This document shows positions 41,954 to 50,878 of a stretch of DNA of 64,000 nt, piece by piece. Under the pieces are notes generated by a model, which was not told where the DNA came from, searched no databases, and saw only the letters and a list, made by a program, of their open reading frames with translations. How positions within the stretch are numbered: the stretch's first letter is position 1; each line of letters starts with the position of its first letter. Position numbers and translations under genes: made by a program. Source of the stretch: Reddybacter sp041277045 (GTDB taxonomy: Bacteria > Pseudomonadota > Gammaproteobacteria > Pseudomonadales > Porticoccaceae); NCBI GenBank assembly GCA_041277045.1, contig JBGFSY010000001.1, positions 1,302,001-1,366,000 of the forward strand. Direction: 5' to 3'.

Positions 41954-43339
41954 ATGAGTTCCGTCTTGAGTCAGACAAAGTCATATCCGGCGTGGAGTAG
42001 CCGCTGGGTATTTATTATGGCGGCCACCGGTTCTGCGGTTGGACTCGGCAATATCTGGAAATTCCCCTATATCACCGGCGAAAATGGCGGCGGTGCGTTT
42101 GTGCTGGTGTATCTGGCGTGTATTTTATTGCTGGGTATTCCGGTGATGGTGGCGGAGGTGATGCTCGGGCGGCGCGGGCGGCAGAGTCCGGTCAATACCA
42201 TGCGCCAGCTCACCCGTGAGGCGGGCTTGCACGGTTTTTGGAATAGCATCGGCTGGCTCGGCGTGGTGGCGGGTCTATTAATCCTTTCCTATTATTCGGT
42301 GATTGCGGGCTGGGCGCTGGCCTATATTCCAGAGATGGGTAAGGGCACCTTTCAGGGCGCAGGCCCGCTTGAGTCCCAGGCTTTCTTTGACGCCTTGCTG
42401 GCCGATAAAGGCCGTTTGCTGGGCTGGCAGTCCTTATTTATGGTATTGACGGTGGGCGTGGTGGCCTTCGGGGTGGTTAAAGGTCTCGGCGTTGCGGTGC
42501 GCATATTAATGCCGCTGCTGTTTGTTCTGCTGCTGGCAATGTTGGTTTTCGCCTATCGTCACGGCGATTTTTCCGCCGCTGCCGAGTTTTTATTTCGTCC
42601 TGACTTTTCTGCGCTCACCGGGCGCTCTGTGCTCGAAGCCCTGGGCCACTCTTTCTTCACGCTGAGCTTGGGAATGGGCTCCATCATGGCTTACGGTGCC
42701 TATATGCCTGCGGATGCCAGCATCGGCAAAACAGTGTTGGCGGTTGCCTTTTTGGACACGCTGGTGGCGCTGATGGCGGGCATGGCTATTTTCCCCATTG
42801 TTTTTGCCCACCCTGGCATTAACCCCGCTGCGGGGCCGGAGCTGTTATTTGTTAGCTTGCCGGTGGCCTTTGGTGCCATGCCGGGCGGTTTGGCGGTCGG
42901 TATGTTGTTTTTTATTCTGGTCACCATTGCCGCCTGGAGTTCAGCGATTTCCCTGATCGAGCCGGCAGTGGCCTGGTTGATTGAACAACGTGGCTTTAAT
43001 CGCTTCTCGGCGAATATCTTGCTCGGCCTTGTGGCCTGGGCTTTGGGTCTTGGTACCATACTGTCATTCAATGACTGGTCTGGGTTTACCGTAGGCGGCT
43101 TTACCTTCTTTGGCGCCATGGATTTTTTGACCTCGCGCATACTGCTACCGCTCACGGGTTTGTTTATCGCAATTTTTGTCGGCTGGGTAATGCCGCGCAT
43201 GACGGCAAAAGATGAGCTTAATGGCGATGGTTCGTTGATGTATCCCCTCTGGTTATGGGTGCTACGCTATATCTGTCCGCCAGCTATAGGCGTGGTGCTG
43301 CTGGTGGGTCTCTACGACACCTTCGCAGCGGCTAGTTAG
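41954..43339 (+). CDS. Sodium-dependent transporter, neurotransmitter:sodium symporter (SNF) family
   Basis: An inner-membrane protein of 461 residues with about 11-12 membrane helices. TM1 has SAVGLGNIWKFPYITGENGG, the sodium and substrate site of LeuT-like carriers, followed by GIPVMVAEVMLGRRG. It probably imports an amino acid or related small molecule with sodium. The ATG at 41954 places the cytoplasmic N-terminus correctly; the ORF upstream of it overlaps the smpB start region. Substrate cannot be assigned. Confidence 0.92.
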   Translation: MSSVLSQTKSYPAWSSRWVFIMAATGSAVGLGNIWKFPYITGENGGGAFVLVYLACILLLGIPVMVAEVMLGRRGRQSPVNTMRQLTREAGLHGFWNSIGWLGVVAGLLILSYYSVIAGWALAYIPEMGKGTFQGAGPLESQAFFDALLADKGRLLGWQSLFMVLTVGVVAFGVVKGLGVAVRILMPLLFVLLLAMLVFAYRHGDFSAAAEFLFRPDFSALTGRSVLEALGHSFFTLSLGMGSIMAYGAYMPADASIGKTVLAVAFLDTLVALMAGMAIFPIVFAHPGINPAAGPELLFVSLPVAFGAMPGGLAVGMLFFILVTIAAWSSAISLIEPAVAWLIEQRGFNRFSANILLGLVAWALGLGTILSFNDWSGFTVGGFTFFGAMDFLTSRILLPLTGLFIAIFVGWVMPRMTAKDELNGDGSLMYPLWLWVLRYICPPAIGVVLLVGLYDTFAAAS

Positions 43340-43350
43340 GGGGTGGTGCT

Positions 43351-43800
43351 ATGAAAACAACGTCCATCCAACGCAGTGCCCTGGTACTGCACTCGGCGCA
43401 GGCAATGTTCGATTTAGTGAATAATATCGAGGCCTACCCCCAATATATGGATGGCTGCACGGGTGCTCAGGTGATGTCGCGGGACGAGAAAGAAATTATT
43501 GCTCGGCTTGATTTACGCAAGGCGGGTATTAGCCACAGCTTTACGACGCGCAATCATTTGTCGGCACCCCAGCTGGTGGAGATGACCCTGGTCGATGGGC
43601 CTTTTAGTTACTTTCAGGGCGTATGGCAGTTTAAAACCCTGCAGGAAAATGCCTCTAAAGTCAGCCTCGACCTGGAATTCGCTTTCAAAAGTGGCATGCT
43701 GAATAAGGCGGCGGGAAAGTTGTTTACCCGAGTGGCCGATAATTTGGTGGCGGCATTGGTGCAGCGTGCCGATGCGATACTACCCTCTAGGTACCCCTGA
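43351..43800 (+). CDS. ratA: RatA/Coq10-family START-domain protein
   Basis: The 149-residue protein has the family N-terminus (SALVLHSAQAMFDLVNNIEA, then YPQYMDGCTGAQV) and C-terminal helix (AAGKLFTRVADNLVAALVQRA). Described in E. coli as RatA, an inhibitor of 70S assembly, and in eukaryotes as Coq10, a ubiquinone-binding protein; the ubiquinone role is likely general. It begins 11 bases after the transporter stop. The rnfH gene follows, the usual order next to smpB in gammaproteobacteria. Confidence 0.9.
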   Translation: MKTTSIQRSALVLHSAQAMFDLVNNIEAYPQYMDGCTGAQVMSRDEKEIIARLDLRKAGISHSFTTRNHLSAPQLVEMTLVDGPFSYFQGVWQFKTLQENASKVSLDLEFAFKSGMLNKAAGKLFTRVADNLVAALVQRADAILPSRYP

Positions 43801-43862
43801 AAATGTACTTATTTTGGAGGCGCCGTTCTGCCGATAGTTTGTCTGAGGCTGTGTAGAAAATT

Positions 43863-44231
43863 ATGCAAGAAAATATACCAGAAACCTTACTTGAAACCAT
43901 CGTGGTCGAAGTGGCTTACGCGCTGCCCGACAAGCAAAAAATTATTACTCTGCAGGTGTCGCCCGGTACTACGGCGCGCCAGGCTGTACGCGAGTCGAAT
44001 ATAGTGGCGCTGTTTCCCGAGATCGATGTCGACGCTGGGACTTTGGGTGTTTTCAGTCATACCCTGGGTACTAAAGGTATGCCTTCAGCGGAAGAATACG
44101 TGTTGAAGTCTATGGACAGGGTGGAGATTTATCGCCCTCTGATTGCCGACCCTAAAGAGGTGCGTAAACAGCGCGCCGCCAAAGCTCGGGAAGAGCGGGC
44201 GGCGCGAAAAACGCAACAAAAGGCTGAGTAA
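43863..44231 (+). CDS. rnfH: RnfH family ubiquitin-like protein
   Basis: The 122 residues form a beta-grasp fold (VEVAYALPDKQKIITLQVSP, then VALFPEIDVDAGTLGVFSHT, and DRVEIYRPLIADPKEVRKQR), the RnfH signature. It is the usual partner downstream of ratA; its function remains unclear. A Lys/Arg/Ala-rich tail of about 25 residues extends the domain. It is convergent with bamE. Confidence 0.92.
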   Translation: MQENIPETLLETIVVEVAYALPDKQKIITLQVSPGTTARQAVRESNIVALFPEIDVDAGTLGVFSHTLGTKGMPSAEEYVLKSMDRVEIYRPLIADPKEVRKQRAAKAREERAARKTQQKAE

Positions 44232-44282
44232 TAATTTGAGTTTGCAGAGCGGGCCTGCTTGAGCTGGCTTAGCAGCACGGGC

Positions 44283-44720
44283 TCACTGAGTGGGCGTGGG
44301 GGCCGAAGCTTCGAGTTCGGCGGCTGATGGCAGTGCTTCGGCTGAATCCTTCTCTTTTGCTCCGTCAGTCTCGGGTGTTTTTAAACTACTCGGCAGGTAA
44401 TCACCACTAAAGTGGGTGAGGGTGTTGCCGTCAAAAAAGACGGTGATTTTTTCGCGCACCTCCTTTTGGCCGGGGCGCTTAATGCTGTAATAGTAGTCCC
44501 AACGATCCTGGTCGAAGGTATCCATCAACAACGGGGTGCCCAAAATATAGCGCACTTGTGAACGGGTCATGCTGGGACGCAGCTGGTCGACCATTTCTTG
44601 GTTGACGATATTTCCCTGCTGTACTGTTACTTTGTGCATGTCGGGGTATTTAAGGTAGGAGCAGCCGTTTAAGAGTGCGGCGGTAACAATTACGAGGGCC
44701 AGGAGAAAGCGGCTTGGCAT
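44283..44720 (-). CDS. bamE: Outer membrane assembly lipoprotein BamE
   Basis: BamE is a small lipoprotein of the BAM complex that inserts outer-membrane barrels. The 145 residues have a lipobox (ALLNGCSYL, Cys near 20), then IVNQEMVDQLRPSMTRSQVRYILGTPLL and the DRWDYYYSIKRPGQ block. A Pro/Ala/Glu-rich C-terminal tail of about 30 residues is longer than in E. coli. The ATG at 44720 is clear. It is divergent from fur, a common arrangement in pseudomonad-like genomes. Confidence 0.94.
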   Translation of the reverse strand: MPSRFLLALVIVTAALLNGCSYLKYPDMHKVTVQQGNIVNQEMVDQLRPSMTRSQVRYILGTPLLMDTFDQDRWDYYYSIKRPGQKEVREKITVFFDGNTLTHFSGDYLPSSLKTPETDGAKEKDSAEALPSAAELEASAPTPTQ

Positions 44721-44790
44721 TTGGGGTTCCAGTCTGTGAATCGAACAGGGATAATACCCTATTCAGCAAATCTGTGAGAAGAGGTCATCA

Positions 44791-45198
44791 ATGTCTCAGG
44801 GCAATCAAGAACTGAAAAAAGCGGGTTTGAAGGTGACTCACCCTCGCATCAAAATCTTGCAAATTATGGAGAGCGAAAAACAGCGGCATCTCAGTGCCGA
44901 CGATGTGTTTCGTTGCCTCCATGAAAAAGGTGAGGACGTGGGTATTGCCACGGTCTATCGTGTGCTCACGCAATTTGAAACGGCTGGCTTGATACAGCGT
45001 CACAGTTTCGATTCGGGACCGGCGCTTTATGAGCTCAATCGTGGCGAGCATCACGACCACATGATTTGTGTCGATAGTGGTGAGGTTTCTGAGTTCCACA
45101 GTGAGGAGATCGAGGCCCTGCAGCGGCGCATTGCCGCCGAAAAAGGTTACGAGCTGATAGGCCATAGCCTGGTGCTCTACGTAAAACCGAAAGAATAG
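44791..45198 (+). CDS. fur: Ferric uptake regulator Fur
   Basis: Fur represses iron-uptake genes when Fe(II) is bound. The 135-residue protein has the winged helix (GLKVTHPRIKILQIM; IATVYRVLTQFETAGLI), the regulatory metal site GEHHDHMICVDSG and a C-terminal dimer domain. It lacks the two CxxC motifs of the structural zinc site, as in some pseudomonads. The ATG at 44791 follows GAGGT. Genes nearby with candidate Fur boxes are discussed in the findings. Confidence 0.95.
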   Translation: MSQGNQELKKAGLKVTHPRIKILQIMESEKQRHLSADDVFRCLHEKGEDVGIATVYRVLTQFETAGLIQRHSFDSGPALYELNRGEHHDHMICVDSGEVSEFHSEEIEALQRRIAAEKGYELIGHSLVLYVKPKE

Positions 45199-45291
45199 AA
45201 ATATCGTCGTTTTTCATTGCCAGTGTGTTTGTTGCTGGCTGAAAAAGTTAACAGGGGTGTTGTTTGGCACCCCGTGAATGAGGAGAAAAAA

Positions 45292-46419
45292 ATGGAAGAC
45301 ATTAGTTTGCAGTCGCGAATCGACGTGCTCAGCGAAGAGCAGGTGATGATTCAGGATAGTGCTGTCGCGTTTATCGCCCAGGACGAAGAGCTTAAAAAGG
45401 TCCGTGAGAATCGTTTCACGCAGCCTGGTTACGACGCCCAGACCTGGGCCGAAATGGCTGAGGCCGGTTGGCTGGGTTTTTTGGTACCGGAAGAATACGA
45501 CGGTATTGGTTTGGCATTATCCGATCTCAGCCTGGTGTTGATCCAGCTGGGTAAAGGTTTAGTGCCAGCACCTTTCTCTGCCACTGCCGTACTGGCGGCG
45601 CGGACGATTGTTAAAAGCGACAATGAGTCTTTCAAGAAAGCCCGTTTGCCCGCATTGATTGGCGGTGAGTGGAAGCCGGCAATTGCCTGGCAAGAAACGC
45701 GCGCAACGCTGGATGTTAAAGCTGAAAAGGTCACCTGCGCCGATGGCAAGCTGAATGGCCAGAAGTTGTTTGTACCCGATGCCGGTGGTGCCGATGCCTT
45801 TATTGTTTCCGCAGCGACAGCCGAAGGTACGGCCCTGTATGAGGTTGAGAAAGACGCCAGCGGCCTGAGCATTGAATACGCCCAGCGGGTCGACGGTGGA
45901 TTTTATGCGACCCTTACGTTTGACAGCGTTGCTGCGGGTGAGCAAGTCGCCAGTGCTGGCGTTGCCGAGCAAGCTCTGGCTTCAGCTCTGGACGAAGCGC
46001 GGGTCGCCGCCAGTGCCGAGCTACTGGGTGTGATGACGCGAGCTCTGGAAATCACCGTTGATTACCTGACCCAGCGAGTGCAGTTCGATAAGCCTATTGG
46101 CAGCTTTCAGTCTTTGCAACACAAGGCGGTTGACCTGTTTGTGCTGTCGGAAATCTCTCGCTCTGTACTGTTGCAAACCACAGCCCTGTTTGACGGTGAT
46201 GCCTCCGATGAAGAACGTGCTATTGCCGCTAGCCAGCTGAAGTCGCGCTGTGGTGATGCGGCCCTGAAAATCACCAAAGATGCCATTCAGTTACACGGCG
46301 GGATTGGTTATACCGATGAATGCAATATTGGCCTGTACCTGAAAAAAGCCATGTATCTCTCCTCTCTGTGGGGTAATCCCACCGCACACCGTGGCCGTTA
46401 TGCATCCTTGGTTTTATAA
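45292..46419 (+). CDS. Acyl-CoA dehydrogenase-like subunit
   Basis: A 375-residue flavoprotein-fold subunit. The N-terminal helical domain (FTQPGYDAQTWAEMAEAGW, GFLVPEEYDGIGLAL) and the C-terminal helical bundle with IQLHGGIGYTDE are present, but the middle lacks the usual substrate/FAD segment seen in its two neighbours (no EPGAGSDLASLRT). It is therefore probably one half of a heteromeric acyl-CoA dehydrogenase, as known for steroid side-chain oxidation. The ATG at 45292 has AGGAG; the ORF to 45217 is too far upstream. Genes 46511 and 47742 follow on the same strand. Confidence 0.85.
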   Translation: MEDISLQSRIDVLSEEQVMIQDSAVAFIAQDEELKKVRENRFTQPGYDAQTWAEMAEAGWLGFLVPEEYDGIGLALSDLSLVLIQLGKGLVPAPFSATAVLAARTIVKSDNESFKKARLPALIGGEWKPAIAWQETRATLDVKAEKVTCADGKLNGQKLFVPDAGGADAFIVSAATAEGTALYEVEKDASGLSIEYAQRVDGGFYATLTFDSVAAGEQVASAGVAEQALASALDEARVAASAELLGVMTRALEITVDYLTQRVQFDKPIGSFQSLQHKAVDLFVLSEISRSVLLQTTALFDGDASDEERAIAASQLKSRCGDAALKITKDAIQLHGGIGYTDECNIGLYLKKAMYLSSLWGNPTAHRGRYASLVL

Positions 46420-46510
46420 AACGGCCCTGTAATACGCTGTCTCAGTAGGGCGTTAAGTCGCCTAGTTTTTGCTTGAGTGAATGATGCAATTTAAGTTTTA
46501 GGAGAGAACA

Positions 46511-47659
46511 ATGACCGATTACAACGCTATGGCGGATGATGACTTCCGCAAAATGCTCTGCGACTGGCTGGTGGAAAACTACCCCGACGAGCTACGCTTT
46601 CCCGCCGAACGCATGCACTGGGATCAGTGCGGCGACTGGTATATGACCCTGGCTAAAAAGGGCTGGTTGGCACCGGGTTGGCCGGCCGAACACGGCGGCA
46701 TGGGACTCGACGCCAACAAGCTGCTGATATTAATGGAAGAGTTTGAAGGCTACGGTGTTGGCCGCACGCCGGATCAGGGTATGACTATGATTGGGCCGCT
46801 GTTAATTCAGTACGGCACCGAAGAGCAGCGTCAGCACTATTTGCCGAAAATCCTTAACGGCGAAAACATCTGGTGTCAGGGTTACTCCGAGCCGGGTGCC
46901 GGTTCCGACTTGGCTAGCCTGCGCACTGCCGCCGTCCGCGATGGCGATGACTACGTTGTCAACGGTCATAAGATCTGGACGACCCTGGCGATGGACGCCA
47001 ATATGATCTTTACCCTGGTGCGCACCAATAAAGAGGGCAAGAAGCAGCAGGGCATTACCTTTCTGTTGATTCCTCTTGATACCCCCGGCATTACCGTGCG
47101 TGGTATCGACAACCTCGGCATGCACGATGAGTTCGCCGAGGTGTTTTTCGACGATGTGCGCGTCCCTGTTGCCAACGTGGTGGGCAAAGAGAATGACGGC
47201 TGGACCATCGCTAAAGCATTGCTCGGCCACGAGCGTATCTTTATCGGCAGTCCAAAAATGGCCTCGTTGGCAATGAACCGCCTGCAAGCGTTGGCGGAAA
47301 GCGCCGGCATGTTTGAAGAGCCCCTCTTTGTCGAGCGCTACACCGTGCTCAAACTGGAGATTGAGGATCTAGCGGCAGCCTATCGACGTTTTGTCGAAGT
47401 ACTGAAGCGCGGCGGTAAGATCGGTGCCGAAGTGTCTATGTTGAAGGTTTGGAATACCGAGACTCAGCAGCGTATCACCGACTTAATGCTCGATGTGGCG
47501 GGCGAAAACTGCGGTGTCTCCGACGCTATTCCCGCTGGTGATACGGCGGTTAGTGCGCCGGGTGAATTTATTGGCGCTCGCCCAACCACCATTTATGGCG
47601 GTAGCAACGAGATTCAGCGCAATATCTTGGCGAAAGCCGTATTGAAGCTGCCCAGCTAA
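46511..47659 (+). CDS. Acyl-CoA dehydrogenase
   Basis: A 382-residue dehydrogenase introducing an alpha-beta double bond in an acyl-CoA, passing electrons from FAD to ETF. It has the loop WCQGYSEPGAGSDLASLRT, VVNGHKIWTT, and the C-terminal FAD block YGGSNEIQRNILAKAVL. It starts MTDYNAM with AGGAGAG upstream. It is about half identical by eye to the 47742 product, suggesting duplication. With the 45292 subunit it may form a heteromer. Confidence 0.92.
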   Translation: MTDYNAMADDDFRKMLCDWLVENYPDELRFPAERMHWDQCGDWYMTLAKKGWLAPGWPAEHGGMGLDANKLLILMEEFEGYGVGRTPDQGMTMIGPLLIQYGTEEQRQHYLPKILNGENIWCQGYSEPGAGSDLASLRTAAVRDGDDYVVNGHKIWTTLAMDANMIFTLVRTNKEGKKQQGITFLLIPLDTPGITVRGIDNLGMHDEFAEVFFDDVRVPVANVVGKENDGWTIAKALLGHERIFIGSPKMASLAMNRLQALAESAGMFEEPLFVERYTVLKLEIEDLAAAYRRFVEVLKRGGKIGAEVSMLKVWNTETQQRITDLMLDVAGENCGVSDAIPAGDTAVSAPGEFIGARPTTIYGGSNEIQRNILAKAVLKLPS

Positions 47660-47741
47660 TAGCGGCTAGCCTGTGGCGGGAGCAGCCTTGCCCCGCCACT
47701 TTTTCAATAGCGCAGTCTAAATAATAAGTAGGTAGCTAAGA

Positions 47742-48875
47742 ATGGATGACCAGGCATTTCGCCTCCACACTCGCGAGTGGCTGGCGGCAAACTTTCCCGA
47801 AGACATGCGTTTTCCACCCCGGCGTTTGAATTTTGATCAGACGATGGGCTGGCATAAAAAACTCAACGAAAAGGGTTGGGTGGCACCGGGTTGGCCGACA
47901 GAGCACGGCGGCATGGGCCTTAGCCCCTATCAGCAAATTATCTTTTCTGAAGAACTCGACCGCGTTGGTGCCTTCGTGATTCCCAGCTTTGGTGTCACCA
48001 TGTTGGGGCCGCTATTATTGGGTTATGGCACGGATCAACAGCGGGCGGAATATTTGCCGAAGATTCTCTCCGCTGAGCATATTTGGTGTCAGGGCTATTC
48101 CGAGCCGGGTGCCGGTTCCGACCTCGCCAGCCTGCGCACGTCGGCCGAGATCGATGGCGATGACTACATCGTCAACGGCCAAAAAACCTGGACCACCATG
48201 GCTCAGCAGGCGAATATGGTTTTCCTGTTGGTGCGTACCGATAAAGAGGCGAAGAAACAGAAGGGTATTAGCTTCTTACTGGTGCCGATGGATACTCCCG
48301 GTATAACGGTGCGGGAAATTCAGAATATCGGTGGTTACTCTGAATTTTCTGAGGTTTTCTTCGACAATGTAAGAGTGCCTCGAACGAATATGGTCGGTGC
48401 CGTGAATCAAGGCTGGACCATGGCGAAAGCGCTGTTGGGTGCGGAGCGTATTTTGCTCGGCAGCCCCAAGTTAGCGAAATTCCCTCTGCAACGCCTGCAG
48501 GCCATGGCCAATGACTTTGGCTTGTTTGACGATCCTGTGTTTAAGGAACGTTTCACCCAGTTACATATGGATGTCGAAGATTCGGTGGCGGTTTATGTGC
48601 GCATGCTAGAGGTGATGCGTCGCGGTGAGCAGCTGGGTCCGGAAATATCCATCTTAAAACTGGCGGTGACGGAGATGTTTCAACAAGTGGCGGATTTGAT
48701 TCTCGATGCCTCTGCCGAATTTGGGGGTACAGAGTCTGTTATTTCCCTTTCTGATGGCACATCTTACAAGCCTGTCAACACCTACTATCTTTCCCGCCCC
48801 TCCACCATCTATGGCGGCAGTAGTCAGGTACAGCGCAATATTCTCGCCAAGGCAGTGCTGAAACTGCCGAGCTAG
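47742..48875 (+). CDS. Acyl-CoA dehydrogenase
   Basis: A 377-residue paralogue of the preceding gene, sharing WCQGYSEPGAGSDLASLRT, IVNGQKTWTTMAQQ, and the C-terminal YGGSSQVQRNILAKAVL with an identical KLPS end. It lacks a strong ribosome site. The run of three ACAD genes in one direction is typical of bulky-acyl or steroid side-chain oxidation clusters; specificities cannot be read off. A strong terminator follows. Confidence 0.92.
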   Translation: MDDQAFRLHTREWLAANFPEDMRFPPRRLNFDQTMGWHKKLNEKGWVAPGWPTEHGGMGLSPYQQIIFSEELDRVGAFVIPSFGVTMLGPLLLGYGTDQQRAEYLPKILSAEHIWCQGYSEPGAGSDLASLRTSAEIDGDDYIVNGQKTWTTMAQQANMVFLLVRTDKEAKKQKGISFLLVPMDTPGITVREIQNIGGYSEFSEVFFDNVRVPRTNMVGAVNQGWTMAKALLGAERILLGSPKLAKFPLQRLQAMANDFGLFDDPVFKERFTQLHMDVEDSVAVYVRMLEVMRRGEQLGPEISILKLAVTEMFQQVADLILDASAEFGGTESVISLSDGTSYKPVNTYYLSRPSTIYGGSSQVQRNILAKAVLKLPS

Positions 48876-48892
48876 ACTGGGTTTTTGAAAAA

Positions 48893-48928
48893 AACCTTGT
48901 GGCGCCAAGTTTCCAGCACCACAAGGTT
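48893..48928 (+). terminator. Terminator after the acyl-CoA dehydrogenase genes
   Basis: AACCTTGTGG at 48893-48902 and CCACAAGGTT at 48919-48928 make a perfect 10-bp stem with a 16-base loop. It is not followed by a T run on the plus strand; on the minus strand it is followed by a short T run, so it may also serve the small convergent gene. Confidence 0.6.
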
Positions 48929-48962
48929 GAGTGCCGATAGCCCTGGGCTATCAGGGGCTTGC

Positions 48963-49115
48963 TTAGAAAATTGCCGGTAGTGTTAGAAAGGGCATGGTTA
49001 GCTGTAGAAGTCCTATTCCGCCAATGATTGCCGCTGATACGGCGAGTACGCCAAGCAGGCTCCAGTCGGGGTGTAGATGCAGGGGATGTTTGTGGAAAAA
49101 GTGCCGATGTAACAT
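48963..49115 (-). CDS. Tiny His-rich single-pass membrane protein
   Basis: A 50-residue ORF. The start ATG at 49115 is preceded by GAGG eight bases upstream. The N-terminus MLHRHFFHKHPLHLHPDW has six His in fifteen residues, then one hydrophobic helix (SLLGVLAVSAAIIGGIGLLQ) ending LPAIF. No known family. The His cluster could bind metal. It shares a tail pattern (LLQ..., PFL, P, F at the end) with the 49-residue protein at 49411, suggesting a small family. It is convergent with the ACAD gene. Confidence 0.6.
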   Translation of the reverse strand: MLHRHFFHKHPLHLHPDWSLLGVLAVSAAIIGGIGLLQLTMPFLTLPAIF

Positions 49116-49410
49116 GATCATCACCTCAGAAGGTTGTTGTTCTGTGACAAGTTAGCATGACAGGATCGATGAACTTTACTGGCCGGCAATTTTAACAAAA
49201 TACACCTTGTATTGATAATCACTTTGCTTTATAGGGCCGGCCGCCTTGCGTGGTTCGGGTGGTGGAGAATAGCGATTATGATTATCGACGTTGGAGGCCA
49301 ATAAGAAACCTTGTCACCGCTTTATTCGAGAGGCAACAAGGCTGAAGGGTGGGAATTTGCGCTGTCTTTCTTCTTGTCGGGCTGAAGCGGGCAGCCTTTA
49401 ATATCATCGC

Positions 49411-49560
49411 CTAAAAAGGTGTTGGCGAAGATAGAAAGGGCGTGTTCACCTGGACTATTTGTAGGAGCTCCGCCAAGGCTATTGTTAAGACCACAAGGCC
49501 GACTGTAACACTGGTAGTGAGTCGTTTTTTACAAGCTTGTGTTGTGCATAGAGTAGACAT
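49411..49560 (-). CDS. Small single-pass membrane protein
   Basis: A 49-residue protein starting at ATG 49560 (MSTLCTTQACKKRLTTSVTV) with AAGGAAGAAG upstream. One hydrophobic helix (VTVGLVVLTIALAELLQIV) ends in a PFLSSPTPF tail. The ORF runs upstream to 49656, but the internal start has the ribosome site. It is divergent from the LysR gene, so it may be under that regulator. Function unknown. Confidence 0.6.
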   Translation of the reverse strand: MSTLCTTQACKKRLTTSVTVGLVVLTIALAELLQIVQVNTPFLSSPTPF

Positions 49561-49690
49561 AACTTCTTCCTTCGTTGGTTTGCATTGACCAGTGCGAGAG
49601 GGTCTCTTCTGGCTTGGAAGGAATATTACGCCTGAGGCTTCTTTGTGTAAATTCACGCAAAGTGCAAACTACTTGTGCAATAATGCACGC

Positions 49691-50566
49691 ATGAATGATT
49701 GGGATGATTTGCGCTATTTCCTTGCTGTGGCGAGAAAAGGCACGGTTTCTGGGGCGGCGGTGGAACTGGGTGTGAATCACTCCACGGTTTCGCGCCGCAT
49801 AAATGCCTACGAAAAGAAACATGATGTGCGTTTATTCGAGCGCCTGGCTCAGGGCTATGAAATGACCCAGGCGGCGGAGAATATCTATCGCTACGCACTG
49901 GAGATAGAAGAGCGCACCCATATTGTCGAGCGAGAGCTGTTCGGTCGCGATACCCGCTTGCAGGGCCGGCTCTGCATCACCGCCTACCACAGCACCGTCA
50001 ACGATCTGGTGATGCCTGCTTTAAACAATTTTTGCGAGCGCTACCCAGAGATTGACCTAGAGCTTTCGGTCACCGCCGATGTACGTGACTTGTCGGCGCG
50101 TGAGGCTGATATTGCCATTCGCGGCACACCGCAACCGCCGGATCACCTGGTGGGTAAAAAGGTGGCGGATTTGGATGCGGCTATTTATACCTCAGAGAAT
50201 TATCAAAAGCGTCAGTTGCGCCGCCCCGAAGTCATACTTTGGCGTGATGAAGCCGTGTTGCCTGAGTGGGTCGTGGAGCACTTCCCCGGTGCCCGTGTGG
50301 TTTTGCGCATCGATGATGTCACCGCAATGCGCGCTGCCGTAAAGGCGGGTCTTGGTATGGCCCGTCTGCCCTGCTGGGTGGCGGATGTTTGTCCCGGTTT
50401 GTTTCGGCTCAAGCTTGATGTGGCAGCTATGGGCTGGGGTTTGTGGGTGCTGATTCATGCCGATTTGCGGTCTACGGCTCGGGTGCGAGTGTGTCGTGAT
50501 TTTCTTATCGAGACCCTGGAAAAAAAACGCGATTTAATTGAAGGGCGCTGTTCAACGTATCTGTAA
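49691..50566 (+). CDS. LysR-family transcriptional regulator
   Basis: A 291-residue LysR protein: winged HTH at the N-terminus (DDLRYFLAVARKGTVSGAA, then VNHSTVSRRINAYEKK) and a periplasmic-binding-like effector domain from about residue 90 (LQGRLCITAYHSTVNDLV, DIAIRGTPQPPDHL). The ATG at 49691 is chosen because the longer ORF adds residues before the conserved start. It probably regulates the divergent small gene at 49411 or genes elsewhere; effector unknown. Confidence 0.9.
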   Translation: MNDWDDLRYFLAVARKGTVSGAAVELGVNHSTVSRRINAYEKKHDVRLFERLAQGYEMTQAAENIYRYALEIEERTHIVERELFGRDTRLQGRLCITAYHSTVNDLVMPALNNFCERYPEIDLELSVTADVRDLSAREADIAIRGTPQPPDHLVGKKVADLDAAIYTSENYQKRQLRRPEVILWRDEAVLPEWVVEHFPGARVVLRIDDVTAMRAAVKAGLGMARLPCWVADVCPGLFRLKLDVAAMGWGLWVLIHADLRSTARVRVCRDFLIETLEKKRDLIEGRCSTYL

Positions 50567-50878
50567 GTGCTAAGAGCTTGGTTGAGAGTTTTGACCAAGA
50601 ACAAAAATAGAGTAGAAAAACAATTACAAATGCTTGTTTCTACCCGGTCCTGGGTGGTGATGACGACCGACCTGCCAAATCACAGGCGAGGTCAGCCGGC
50701 TGACGGCCTGTACTTAAAAAAACCACAAGTAACACCCTGCTGCCGATAGCTAGAATAAAACGACTAGGGGTAGTTTATGTTTGGCGAATTTTCTGCGCTT
50801 GCTGTTAAGATAAGATAAGCCTATAACAGCAGAGCTGTTAACGGTATATGAAAATACAATCGCTAAAGCGGGTGCAAT

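Noticed and set aside
42700..43200. 166-codon minus-strand ORF opposite the SNF transporter
   Set aside because: Basic, low-complexity shadow of membrane-helix codons; the plus strand encodes a clear LeuT-type protein.
50567..50749. 60-codon ORF after the LysR gene
   Set aside because: Immediately follows the LysR stop in frame but has no family pattern; probably intergenic.
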